Source: Legionella genomosp. 1 (GTDB lineage: Bacteria > Pseudomonadota > Gammaproteobacteria > Legionellales > Legionellaceae). From it: 6,775 bases of DNA. Below are positions 1 through 6,774 of the stretch, in pieces. The notes under the pieces are model-generated. The model had not been told where the DNA came from, did not search any database, and was given only the letters and a program-made list of their open reading frames with translations. The translations under genes were made by a program, and so were the position numbers. Each line of letters starts with the position of its first letter. The first letter of the stretch is position 1. Where the stretch lies: the NCBI GenBank assembly GCA_945889365.1, contig CAMDBQ010000079.1, positions 1 through 6,775 on the forward strand, given 5' to 3'.

Positions 1-1
1 C

Positions 2-814
2 GACCTCGCACCCACTTCAAATATCCAGCAATCCTACCAAATAGAATCGCTAAATCTGATGGTGGAGCAGGCAGAAAATGATTTTAAAACCGCGGCACAA
101 AATTTATTGGAGGCGATAGGCCTCGATCCCGATATGAAGCTGGCCGTGCCCAACGATGTTAGTATGGACAACCTAAAAACCCCGGATGTCGATGCATCTA
201 TAACCCAGGCCTTAGAGCACAATGCACAGTATCTGGCATTGAAAACCGCATTCCGCGCCGATGAACGCGCCTACGCTGTCGCAAAAAACCAGCAATTATG
301 GCAACTGGATTTAACCACCAATGTTCAAACCGGCACCGTGACTGGCGTTGATACCACCAGCAAGGGTTTGCAGGGCATATACAGCGGCCATAACATCACC
401 GAATCCGCAGGCATCATGTTAACCATTCCATTGCATGATCTAACCCGCCGCAATGCGCTGATCACCGCCAAAGTTCGTCTGGAAAAAGATCGCTTAAATT
501 TAATCGCAGCCAAACGTGCGCTCATCACCACGATTAAAAACACCATCAGCACCATCCAAAGTTTGGAAAAACGCTATGAACTGGCAAAACGACAAGTGGA
601 TTTGGCCGCACAATCGTATGCGCTGGAAAAGAAAAAACAACAAGCCGGCATTACTACAGCGCTGGATGTAAATAACACTCAGAACCAATGGATTCAAGCA
701 CAATCAGGATTGATCGGCGCAAAAATAGCCTATATCAATCAGCTATCGACCTTGCAACGCATATTGGGCACAACGCTCGACTATTGGCACATTAAATTGG
801 GGTTCGGCTCATGA
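2..814 (+). CDS. TolC-family outer-membrane efflux channel, 3' part (5' end outside window)
   Basis: This is the C-terminal part of an outer-membrane channel protein of the TolC/OEP family, the exit duct of tripartite efflux pumps. The frame is open from the first bases of the window, so the ATG at 59 is internal and not the start; 270 residues are visible, against roughly 420-490 in the usual full-length family member. Two stretches carry family character. Near the window edge, a coiled helix ends in NLLEAIGLDPD, which resembles the end of the first structural repeat. Near the C-terminus, SYALEKKKQQAGITTALDV is followed by a long helix ending LQRILGTTLDYW, which matches the second repeat (the usual 'YxxGxxxxLDVLxAQ' helix). 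The stretch with TESAGIMLTIPLHD fits a beta-barrel strand before the second helical pair. It overlaps the adaptor gene by ATGA at 811-814, so it is the dedicated channel of this operon. The family call is firm; the substrate is unknown. Confidence 0.9.
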   Translation, partial: DLAPTSNIQQSYQIESLNLMVEQAENDFKTAAQNLLEAIGLDPDMKLAVPNDVSMDNLKTPDVDASITQALEHNAQYLALKTAFRADERAYAVAKNQQLWQLDLTTNVQTGTVTGVDTTSKGLQGIYSGHNITESAGIMLTIPLHDLTRRNALITAKVRLEKDRLNLIAAKRALITTIKNTISTIQSLEKRYELAKRQVDLAAQSYALEKKKQQAGITTALDVNNTQNQWIQAQSGLIGAKIAYINQLSTLQRILGTTLDYWHIKLGFGS

Positions 815-1944
815 AAAACTCGGTAATTATCTTGATTTTAACAAGCCTTCTAACAGCCTGTAGCGGTTCTACATCCCATAAAACAGACACATTAAAAACC
901 TACACCGTGAAAAGCACCTCATTGCACAAAATCCTCTATTTCACCGGCACCCTCCAACCGCTACACGAAAGTACAATAGCCAGTCCCGTTGACGCAGTAG
1001 TCGAATCCATGCCTTATCATTACGGTCAACCCGTTAAAAAAGGCGAGGTGGTGTTTACGCTCAACTCAGCCGATCTACAACGACAATACAACGACACCCT
1101 GACCGACTACCTCAAAGCAAAAGACAGCTACACCATCGCGAAAGCCAAGTTTACAGGCACCGAAGATTTATGGTCTGCAGGCTTAATCTCCAAAAACAAT
1201 TACTTAAGTGAAAAATCCAGCCTGAATACGGCACGCATTACACTAATGCAATCCACGCACAAATTAACTGAAATGCTCGAAAAAATGGGCGATGCACGTG
1301 ATAACGGATTATCCAGCTTGAGTTTTGCAGAGTTTGACAACGTTCGTCTGGCACTCAAAAGCCAACACAATTTAATTCGCCTGAAAGCCTCCAGAACCGG
1401 CGTATTGCTTTACCCCCCTAAAGCGACAGGCGAAAATGTTGCCCGAATATCAGTAGGTTCCGCTGTTAAATCAGGTCAAGTACTGGGCTTGTTAGGTGAT
1501 CTCAGCGGCGTTAGCGTGGAAATTGATATCCCGGAAGTGGACATTACAGAAATAAAACCTGGCATGCCCGCAACCGTTCGTGGTGTGGCTTTTGGCAAAC
1601 AGGCACTGAAAGGCAAGCTGGTTGCCATCAACGCACAAGCATCCGCCAGCAACGGCAATGCCCTGCCCTCATTTACAGCCATTGTGGAGGTTAAATCACT
1701 AACCGAAACCCAACAAACATTACTCAAAGTAGGCATGAGTGCCGCAGTTGAATTATCCATAGACAGCACCGATAAACTGCTGATACCACTTGCCGCCATT
1801 CAACAAAAAAACGGAAAGAGCATGGTTGAAATCCAAACGCCAGACGGAAAAACCAGCCTGCGCCCTGTGACTACAGGCCCGGTAAATGATGATAGTGTGG
1901 TGATTGAGTCAGGGTTGAAGGCGGGGGACAGGGTGAAATTATGA
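811..1944 (+). CDS. Periplasmic adaptor (membrane fusion) lipoprotein, HlyD/MacA type
   Basis: This protein should bridge the inner-membrane MacB-like transporter to the TolC-like channel. It has 377 residues, close to E. coli MacA. Residues 1-16 form a short lipoprotein signal peptide ending in a lipobox (LLTAC, Cys17), so it is probably lipid-anchored, whereas MacA has an N-terminal transmembrane helix. Residues about 46-90 are the first half of the biotinyl-lipoyl-like domain (GTLQP, then GQPVKKGEVVFTL). Residues about 86-190 are polar and helical, fitting the alpha-hairpin. The second lipoyl half follows with SVGSAVKSGQVLGLLGD at about 215-230. The beta-barrel (VDITEIKPGMPATVRG) and a membrane-proximal domain ending GLKAGDRVKL complete it. 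A G-rich stretch at 799-802, 8 nt before the ATG, can serve as ribosome binding site. Start and stop both lie in ATGA overlaps. Ser at the position after the lipid cysteine is unusual for an inner-membrane-linked adaptor (see findings). Confidence 0.92.
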   Translation: MKNSVIILILTSLLTACSGSTSHKTDTLKTYTVKSTSLHKILYFTGTLQPLHESTIASPVDAVVESMPYHYGQPVKKGEVVFTLNSADLQRQYNDTLTDYLKAKDSYTIAKAKFTGTEDLWSAGLISKNNYLSEKSSLNTARITLMQSTHKLTEMLEKMGDARDNGLSSLSFAEFDNVRLALKSQHNLIRLKASRTGVLLYPPKATGENVARISVGSAVKSGQVLGLLGDLSGVSVEIDIPEVDITEIKPGMPATVRGVAFGKQALKGKLVAINAQASASNGNALPSFTAIVEVKSLTETQQTLLKVGMSAAVELSIDSTDKLLIPLAAIQQKNGKSMVEIQTPDGKTSLRPVTTGPVNDDSVVIESGLKAGDRVKL

Positions 1945-2624
1945 CGAGGATCTCACTCACAAACATCACAAAAAAATACCAAATTGGAACCGTAGAAAGT
2001 ACGGTTTTAAAAGGCGTATCTCTGACCATCAATCAGGGTGATATGTTAGCCATTGTGGGTGCATCAGGTTCTGGCAAATCAACGTTAATGAATATCATTG
2101 GGTTGCTGGATAAAGCTGACGGTGGTGAATATTTGCTCCGAGGTCGCAATGTTGCGGGTTTGTGTGATGATGAATTGGCTACGCTGCGCAATCAGTCAAT
2201 GGGATTTGTGTTTCAACAATTTAATTTATTACCGCGCTTTAACGCCCTAGAAAATGTAGCACTGCCACTAACCTATCGCGCCAATCTCTCACCCACACAA
2301 ATTAAACAGCGCGTACTTGATGCACTGGAGCGTGTCGGCATGGCCGCATATGCTGATCACCGTCCAACTCAATTATCAGGGGGTCAACAACAACGCGTTG
2401 CGATTGCTCGAGCGCTGGTAGGTGAACCGCAAGTTATTCTGGCTGATGAACCGACAGGCGCACTGGATTCAGCGACCAGTCATGAAATCATGGGGCTGTT
2501 TCTCACTTTGCATCATGAAGGACGAACATTAATTCTGGTGACACATGATGAAGAAGTGGCCTCACTATGCGCGAGACGAATCACACTGGCTGATGGTGAA
2601 ATTATCAGGGAGTCCGCTCGATGA
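1941..2624 (+). CDS. ABC transporter ATPase, MacB/LolD type
   Basis: This is the cytoplasmic nucleotide-binding subunit that powers the exporter by ATP hydrolysis. At 227 residues it is a stand-alone ATPase of the MacB/LolD/FtsE class. All ABC motifs are intact: Walker A GASGSGKST at 40-48, Q-loop Gln at 92 in FVFQQFNLL, signature LSGGQQQR at 145-152, Walker B VILADE at 165-170 with catalytic Glu170, D-loop ALD at 174-176 and the switch His202 in VTHDEE. The LPRFNALENVALPL stretch after the Q-loop is typical of this class. AGGG at 1930-1933, 7 nt before the ATG, is a plausible ribosome binding site. It overlaps the adaptor upstream and the permease downstream by 4 nt each. LolD and FtsE are close alternatives by sequence, but the adaptor, the TolC partner and the MacB-type permease next door decide for an efflux role. 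Confidence 0.96.
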   Translation: MTRISLTNITKKYQIGTVESTVLKGVSLTINQGDMLAIVGASGSGKSTLMNIIGLLDKADGGEYLLRGRNVAGLCDDELATLRNQSMGFVFQQFNLLPRFNALENVALPLTYRANLSPTQIKQRVLDALERVGMAAYADHRPTQLSGGQQQRVAIARALVGEPQVILADEPTGALDSATSHEIMGLFLTLHHEGRTLILVTHDEEVASLCARRITLADGEIIRESAR

Positions 2625-3820
2625 GGCTCTATAATCACGCCCAACAAGCCATGTTAAATTTGATGGCATCAAAACTACGCTCGTGTCTGGCCGTGTTGGG
2701 TATTTTGGTAGGAACGGCTGCCGTGGTCGCGTTGATCAACTGCAGTCAACTTGCAACTGAAAAAGCGTTAGCGCAATTCAAATCGTTAGGCACTGATTTA
2801 TTAGCCGTATCCGCTTTTCAAAACAATGCCAAGGGCACACCGGGTGGAGGCGGGCGTGATTTTATACCTATCCAGATCTGGCGCCAGTTTCCAGCCATGA
2901 TCCCCGAAATAAAACAAATAGCCCCATACAATACCGCCTATCAACCCATGAGTTTTCATGGCAAAGCCATGAATGGCGTGGTGATCGGTGCCGATGAAAC
3001 ATTAGCTAGCATCATCCACATCGAAATGGCGCAAGGTCGATTTGTCTCGTTTGTCGAGTCGTTTGAACACGTCTGTGTGATTGGCGATGGGCTGGCTCAG
3101 GAATTAAAACAAGTGAATTCCGACCCGCCGATAGGTCAGCAACTACGCATCGGACAAGCCCTTTATACCATCATTGGCGTAATTAAAGCCTGGAATGAAA
3201 ACGGTTTTTTTAATGAAGACATCAATAAATCAGCCATCATCCCCATCAAGGGCATGGTACTGGTGAGTAAAGATGCCAAAATCAATAATGCCGTGATTTT
3301 ATTAAAACCCAACAGCAATATCGACACCGTAATCGAGCGAATCAAACAACGCGTCAGTACCCAAGCCCCTAAGCTGAGCCTGTTCATGCGCAGTGCCAAA
3401 CAAATTATTGCCAGCATGGAAAGCCAAGGACGAATCTTCACTCTGCTGCTGGGCGTGATTGGCGGCATTTCACTGCTGGTAGGCGGAATTGGCATCATGA
3501 ATGTCATGCTGGTATCGGTCAGTGAGCGAAAAAAAGAAATCGGCATTCGTAAAGCCGTAGGTGCAAAAAACAGTGAAATTCAAGCCCTATTTCTAATGGA
3601 ATCCGTGATGTTATCCCTATCAGGCGGACTACTAGGCGTCATCATCGGCTGCATCATCACCTGGATAATCGCCGCCTTCAGCCACTGGCCATTCACCATA
3701 TACGCCACCCCACCCATAGCAGGCTTCGCCGTCTCCGTAGCCACCGGCATATTTTTCGGCTTCTACCCCGCCCGCCGCGCCGCACGTTTAGAGCCGATGG
3801 TGTCTTTACGTAACGAGTGA
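2621..3820 (+). CDS. ABC transporter permease, MacB type (MacB_PCD plus FtsX domains)
   Basis: This is the inner-membrane subunit of the exporter, 399 residues, with the four-helix MacB topology. The first transmembrane helix is at about 21-41, after an N-terminal amphipathic segment (NLMASKLRSCLAVLGILVG). A large periplasmic domain follows at about 42-265. Three helices follow at about 272-300, 325-351 and 364-383. The coupling segment SERKKEIGIRKAVGAK at 301-316 and the C-terminal FYPARRAARLEP motif are hallmarks of the MacB/FtsX permease domain. In MacB these work mechanically: ATP hydrolysis moves the periplasmic domain and pushes periplasmic substrates out through TolC, rather than pumping from the cytoplasm (family knowledge). 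A good ribosome binding site, AGGGAG at 2607-2612, lies 8 nt before the ATG. It is the last gene of the operon. ATPase plus permease total 626 residues, close to the fused E. coli MacB of 648. The substrate is not predictable. Confidence 0.95.
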   Translation: MRLYNHAQQAMLNLMASKLRSCLAVLGILVGTAAVVALINCSQLATEKALAQFKSLGTDLLAVSAFQNNAKGTPGGGGRDFIPIQIWRQFPAMIPEIKQIAPYNTAYQPMSFHGKAMNGVVIGADETLASIIHIEMAQGRFVSFVESFEHVCVIGDGLAQELKQVNSDPPIGQQLRIGQALYTIIGVIKAWNENGFFNEDINKSAIIPIKGMVLVSKDAKINNAVILLKPNSNIDTVIERIKQRVSTQAPKLSLFMRSAKQIIASMESQGRIFTLLLGVIGGISLLVGGIGIMNVMLVSVSERKKEIGIRKAVGAKNSEIQALFLMESVMLSLSGGLLGVIIGCIITWIIAAFSHWPFTIYATPPIAGFAVSVATGIFFGFYPARRAARLEPMVSLRNE

Positions 3821-3823
3821 CCG

Positions 3824-4024
3824 TCATCCGAGCCGTGTTCTCAGGTCATCTATCAAATAAATGATAAAAGACCATATACTGTTTGGGTTCACAATTTTGT
3901 TAAATTGTTCCAGCGACAAGAATCGGTGCATTTCCTTTTTATATTCCAGAGGGAGGTTCGTATCTGAAGATACTAGTGCCTCGGCTTGTTAATACGCTCC
4001 CTTAAGCTGTCGTAATTGAGTCAT
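3824..4024 (-). pseudogene. Possible interrupted small gene with one in-frame TAA
   Basis: Seen on the - strand: an ATG at 4024-4022 opens a frame of 66 codons that would end at TGA (3826-3824), but codon 12 is TAA (3991-3989). The first part reads MTQLRQLKGAY. After the stop come 54 open codons whose translation looks like a real protein tail, for example LPLEYKKEMHRFLSLEQF and then NPNSIWSFIIYLIDDLRTRL, amphipathic and ordinary in composition. A later ATG at codon 31 (MHRFLSLEQF), preceded by AAAAGGAA, could give a 35-residue product instead. I do not recognise the family. Options are a small gene killed by a nonsense mutation, the decayed end of a longer gene, a genuine short protein from the inner ATG, or chance. 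It sits tail to tail with the permease gene, with its stop only 3 nt beyond the permease stop. Confidence 0.35.
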
Positions 4025-4034
4025 CACCACATTT

Positions 4035-4082
4035 ATAACGAACCGGATTGATCACAGTCACAGAGGCGGTGTTTTTCGTTAT
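4035..4082. repeat. 8-bp perfect inverted repeat with 32-bp spacer
   Basis: ATAACGAA at 4035-4042 is matched by TTCGTTAT at 4075-4082. The repeat begins 21 nt beyond the priA stop in the direction of priA transcription. It could be a weak structure at the 3' end of the priA transcript, a protein-binding site or the ends of a tiny element. The arms are AT-rich and the spacer long, so chance is also possible. Confidence 0.4.
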
Positions 4083-4102
4083 GGGATAGCGAAAGCGAAT
4101 GC

Positions 4103-6280
4103 TTAAGATAAATCCATCGGATCAACATCAATATTCCACCGCACGCTGTTACTAATTTTATCCGTTACCAGCCAGTGACGCATATGCGTTATGGCCGCGT
4201 GGAGTTTTTTTCTTGAGGATGATTTCATTAGCAACTGCATGCGATGGTTATCCGCTTTGCGTGCCAAGGGAGCGGGGGCTGGGCCCATTACGGTGACTTC
4301 AGCCGCATGCAAATGATCTTTAACGGCATGAAGAAACTGCAGTAATGTGGACTGATTACGGCCTTGTGCGCGCATCACCGCAAGAAAGTGATAGGGAGGC
4401 ATGGCCGATTCCTGGCGCATGGTTAACAACGATTGTGCAAACGGCTCATAGCCTTTCTTGATCAGAAGATTGAGTGATGGATGTTGAGGTAGGTGCGTTT
4501 GAATGATCACTTGACCGGGGAATTCCGCTCGACCTGCTCGACCCGCGACCTGAGTTAATAACTGGCCCAAACGCTCCAATGCGCGAAAATCTTGATTATA
4601 AAAACCATTATCCGTATCCAACACAACCACTAGCGTTAATCGAGGGAAATGATGGCCTTTGGCTAACATTTGTGTGCCTATGATCAATTGCGCTGCACCG
4701 GCGCTGATCTGACCCAGGCATTCATCCAACGCTTGCTTTTTGCTGACCTCATCGCGGTCAACGCGTAAAATTGCGGTGTCAGGGAATTGGGTAGCTAAAT
4801 AATCATAAACACGTTGCGTGCCAATTCCAACCGGTAACAACTCACGACCTTGGCACGCTGGGCATTGTCTCGGCACCGTTTGAGTCAAACCACAGTGGTG
4901 GCAGATTAGGCGATTAATGCCTCGGTGTAGCGTCAAATGGCTGTCACATGCACGACAATCTGCCATCCATCCACATTGATGACACAGCAGAACGGGTGAA
5001 AAACCCCGGCGATTGATAAAGACGAGCACCTGATTTTGTTGTTGCAGGTGATCATTAATCGTGGCAAGCGTGGAGCTAGCTAACCCATGCTGCAATACCT
5101 GATTTCGAATATCCAGTATTTGAAAATGTAACGGTGTACTGGCTAGCGCTTTTTGATTCAACGTTAATAACGTGTATTTTTTTACGGCGCAATTATGCAG
5201 GCTTTCAAGACTCGGTGTGGCAGAACCTAAAATAATCGGAATATTCGCAGTATGAGCACGCATCAAGGCTGTATCACGAGCAGAATACCGTACTCCATCC
5301 ATTTGCTTTAATGATGAATCATGTTCTTCATCAATGACAATCAAGCCTAGTGCAGGCATGGGCGTAAAGATCGCAGAGCGCGTGCCAATGACCAGTCTGA
5401 TTTCTCCAGCACTGGCCAATTGCCATGCCTGTTGGCGCTCAGTGTCGTTTAAATGCGAGTGAATGACGGCCATGGGTTCACGAAAACGTGCGGTAAAGCG
5501 CGCCAGCAATTGTGGAGTCAAACCAATTTCAGGAACCAAGATCAATACTTGTCGGCCTGCCGCTAAAACCTGTGCGATGACGTGCAAATACACTTCGGTT
5601 TTGCCACTGCCTGTCACGCCTTGCAATAGAAAGCATTGATAAGATTGCAAACACTCGGTGATGACGTGCACCGCCAGATCTTGTTCTTTGTTTAACGGTA
5701 AGGGTTCATCTGGCTCACCGCAAAGCAGGACAGGTTTGATGATTTGTGCGCTCATCACCAGGATGTCATTTGTGACTAATGCATTAAGTTGAGCCGAACT
5801 AAATCCCGCCTGCAAGATGATTTTTTTTGATACAGGGAGGGTTTGTGTCGCAATAAAATCAATCAAAGCATGTTGCCGAGAAGCTTTTGCACCCAGTTGT
5901 TGATGAGCCTGTTCAGAGGCCATCGCCAAATGAAAATGCTCACATGTTAGCAAGCGACATGCATCACCGCGCCGGTATTGTTTCGGCAAGGCCAATGGGA
6001 TCACTTCTGACAGTGGCGATTGATAATAACGGCTCATCCATTGGCAAAGTGCCAACATGTCAGCAGACAGCAACGGGCTATCATCGATCACTGTGGTAAT
6101 GGATTTAAGCTTAATCGCATCATTATCAGGCGCACCCTGCCCCACGACCACGCCCAAGCGGGTTTTATTACGAAACGGCACCCAAACTCGGGCACCCATC
6201 TGAGGCTCAATATCGCCAGCCGTGTAATCGAAAAAATCACGGTTAGTGTGGGGGATACTGATTTTAAACACCGATTTCAT
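4103..6280 (-). CDS. priA: Primosomal protein N', replication-restart helicase PriA
   Basis: PriA binds stalled or broken replication forks, unwinds the lagging-strand arm from 3' to 5' and starts reloading of DnaB through PriB/DnaT or PriC. The protein is 725 residues, against 732 in E. coli, and looks complete. The N-terminal 3'-end-binding region (about 1-100) contains GARVWVPFRNKTRLGVVVG. The superfamily 2 helicase core follows: Walker A GVTGSGKTE at 221-229, Walker B DEEH at 317-320, motif III GSATPS at 352-357, motif V region GTQMLAKGHHFP at 535-546 and motif VI QVAGRAGR at 577-584. Eight zinc-binding cysteines (433, 436, 442, 445, 460, 463, 473, 476) are all present, with the same spacing as in E. 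coli PriA. The C-terminal domain ends IDVDPMDLS, as usual. The ATG at 6280-6278 overlaps the stop of the upstream pterin-synthase-like gene (ATGA). No strong ribosome binding site precedes it, so translational coupling is likely. Confidence 0.98.
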   Translation of the reverse strand: MKSVFKISIPHTNRDFFDYTAGDIEPQMGARVWVPFRNKTRLGVVVGQGAPDNDAIKLKSITTVIDDSPLLSADMLALCQWMSRYYQSPLSEVIPLALPKQYRRGDACRLLTCEHFHLAMASEQAHQQLGAKASRQHALIDFIATQTLPVSKKIILQAGFSSAQLNALVTNDILVMSAQIIKPVLLCGEPDEPLPLNKEQDLAVHVITECLQSYQCFLLQGVTGSGKTEVYLHVIAQVLAAGRQVLILVPEIGLTPQLLARFTARFREPMAVIHSHLNDTERQQAWQLASAGEIRLVIGTRSAIFTPMPALGLIVIDEEHDSSLKQMDGVRYSARDTALMRAHTANIPIILGSATPSLESLHNCAVKKYTLLTLNQKALASTPLHFQILDIRNQVLQHGLASSTLATINDHLQQQNQVLVFINRRGFSPVLLCHQCGWMADCRACDSHLTLHRGINRLICHHCGLTQTVPRQCPACQGRELLPVGIGTQRVYDYLATQFPDTAILRVDRDEVSKKQALDECLGQISAGAAQLIIGTQMLAKGHHFPRLTLVVVLDTDNGFYNQDFRALERLGQLLTQVAGRAGRAEFPGQVIIQTHLPQHPSLNLLIKKGYEPFAQSLLTMRQESAMPPYHFLAVMRAQGRNQSTLLQFLHAVKDHLHAAEVTVMGPAPAPLARKADNHRMQLLMKSSSRKKLHAAITHMRHWLVTDKISNSVRWNIDVDPMDLS

Positions 6281-6774
6281 TCAGCACGTTGCCATGAATG
6301 GCTAGCCGATTGTCCCGGTGCTGAAAACACTTTCACAACGATCGTTTCAATCCGATGGCGAGTCAGCTCTTCGCTATCTTTAATCAATTCATTCACAAAC
6401 CAGCGTGATAATTCCTCAACCGTGATATTGGTTAATGGCATCAACGTCACGTCTTCTTTCAAAAAAGGTATTTTTTTGTGGTTGAACGTGAAGTAATAAT
6501 ATTCATCATCTTCAGCGTATTCCAAAAATGGTGAGAACTGAGGCATCAAAAACGTTTGATTCACATGTTGGCACAAGTCATGAATCCGTCTTTTATAATA
6601 GCGATAATCAAACGTCATGCCATTGTCCTCAACCCATGTGCTTAACGCCAAATACACGCAATACATATGACCATGCAAAGGCTCTCGGTCTGTTGCGGAA
6701 AAAATCGTAGTGTGGCCGGCAGAAAACTTCATGGATTCTTTTTGTAGTTCTACGGTGGTCAGGTATCGGGACAT
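6277..6774 (-). CDS. 6-pyruvoyl-tetrahydropterin synthase/QueD superfamily protein, catalytically divergent
   Basis: This 165-residue protein belongs to the COG0720 fold that includes PTPS (tetrahydrobiopterin), QueD (queuosine and 7-deazaguanine) and PTPS-III (folate). The zinc site is intact: His21 in KFSAGH, and His34 and His36 in LHGHMY. Later family landmarks are FDYRYYKRRIHDLC (55-68), EDVTLMPLTNITVEEL (107-122) and APGQSA (152-157). The catalytic cysteine that QueD carries four residues before HGH is replaced by Arg30. Glu31 sits three residues before HGH, the placement I recall for PTPS-III-like members. The usual LDxH of the catalytic pair reads VNQT at 71-74. The pterin-anchoring glutamate expected just before the PGQSA-like motif reads VFS at 149-151. 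Its activity is therefore uncertain, and a plain queD label would be unsafe. The ATG at 6774 gives a sensible N-terminus, about 15 residues before MKFSAGH, but it lies 1 nt from the window edge, so an upstream extension cannot be excluded. It is the upstream partner of priA, with a 4-nt overlap. Confidence 0.85.
   Translation of the reverse strand: MSRYLTTVELQKESMKFSAGHTTIFSATDREPLHGHMYCVYLALSTWVEDNGMTFDYRYYKRRIHDLCQHVNQTFLMPQFSPFLEYAEDDEYYYFTFNHKKIPFLKEDVTLMPLTNITVEELSRWFVNELIKDSEELTRHRIETIVVKVFSAPGQSASHSWQRAE

Larger units (their letters stand above)
3821..4102. other. Intergenic gap between convergent operons
   Basis: These 282 bases separate the permease stop from the priA stop. Besides the interrupted reading frame on the - strand they hold small inverted repeats. 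TATCA/TGATA (3851-3855 with 3862-3866) is flanked by GGTC/GACC (3844-3847 with 3870-3873). ACAATT/AATTGT pairs 3891-3896 with 3903-3908. GTATC/GATAC pairs 3960-3964 with 3969-3973, enclosed by AGGGAG/CTCCCT (3950-3955 with 3997-4002). None combines a GC-rich stem with a following T-run, so I do not call a rho-independent terminator for either operon. No tRNA or recognised riboswitch is visible. Confidence 0.6.

Noticed and set aside
325..703. Open frames on the - strand opposite the TolC-family gene
   Set aside because: They are shadow frames of a well-supported coding region with no ribosome binding sites or recognisable domains.
3861..3992. 43-codon + strand frame starting MIKDHILFGFTILLNCSSDK, which looks like a lipoprotein signal
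   Set aside because: There is no ribosome binding site before the ATG, Asn before the cysteine does not fit a lipobox, and the frame is antisense to the better-looking - strand frame.
5821..5828. Run of eight T (A8 on the priA coding strand) as a possible phase-variation or slippage tract
   Set aside because: It encodes Lys-Lys-Ile with AAA codons inside a conserved housekeeping gene. Similar A/T runs occur in other genes of this AT-leaning genome, so it is probably codon usage.
5887..6099. Open frames on the + strand opposite priA, including 6020-6496
   Set aside because: They are antisense to strongly supported helicase and pterin-synthase-like coding sequence, show no family motifs and have unlikely compositions.
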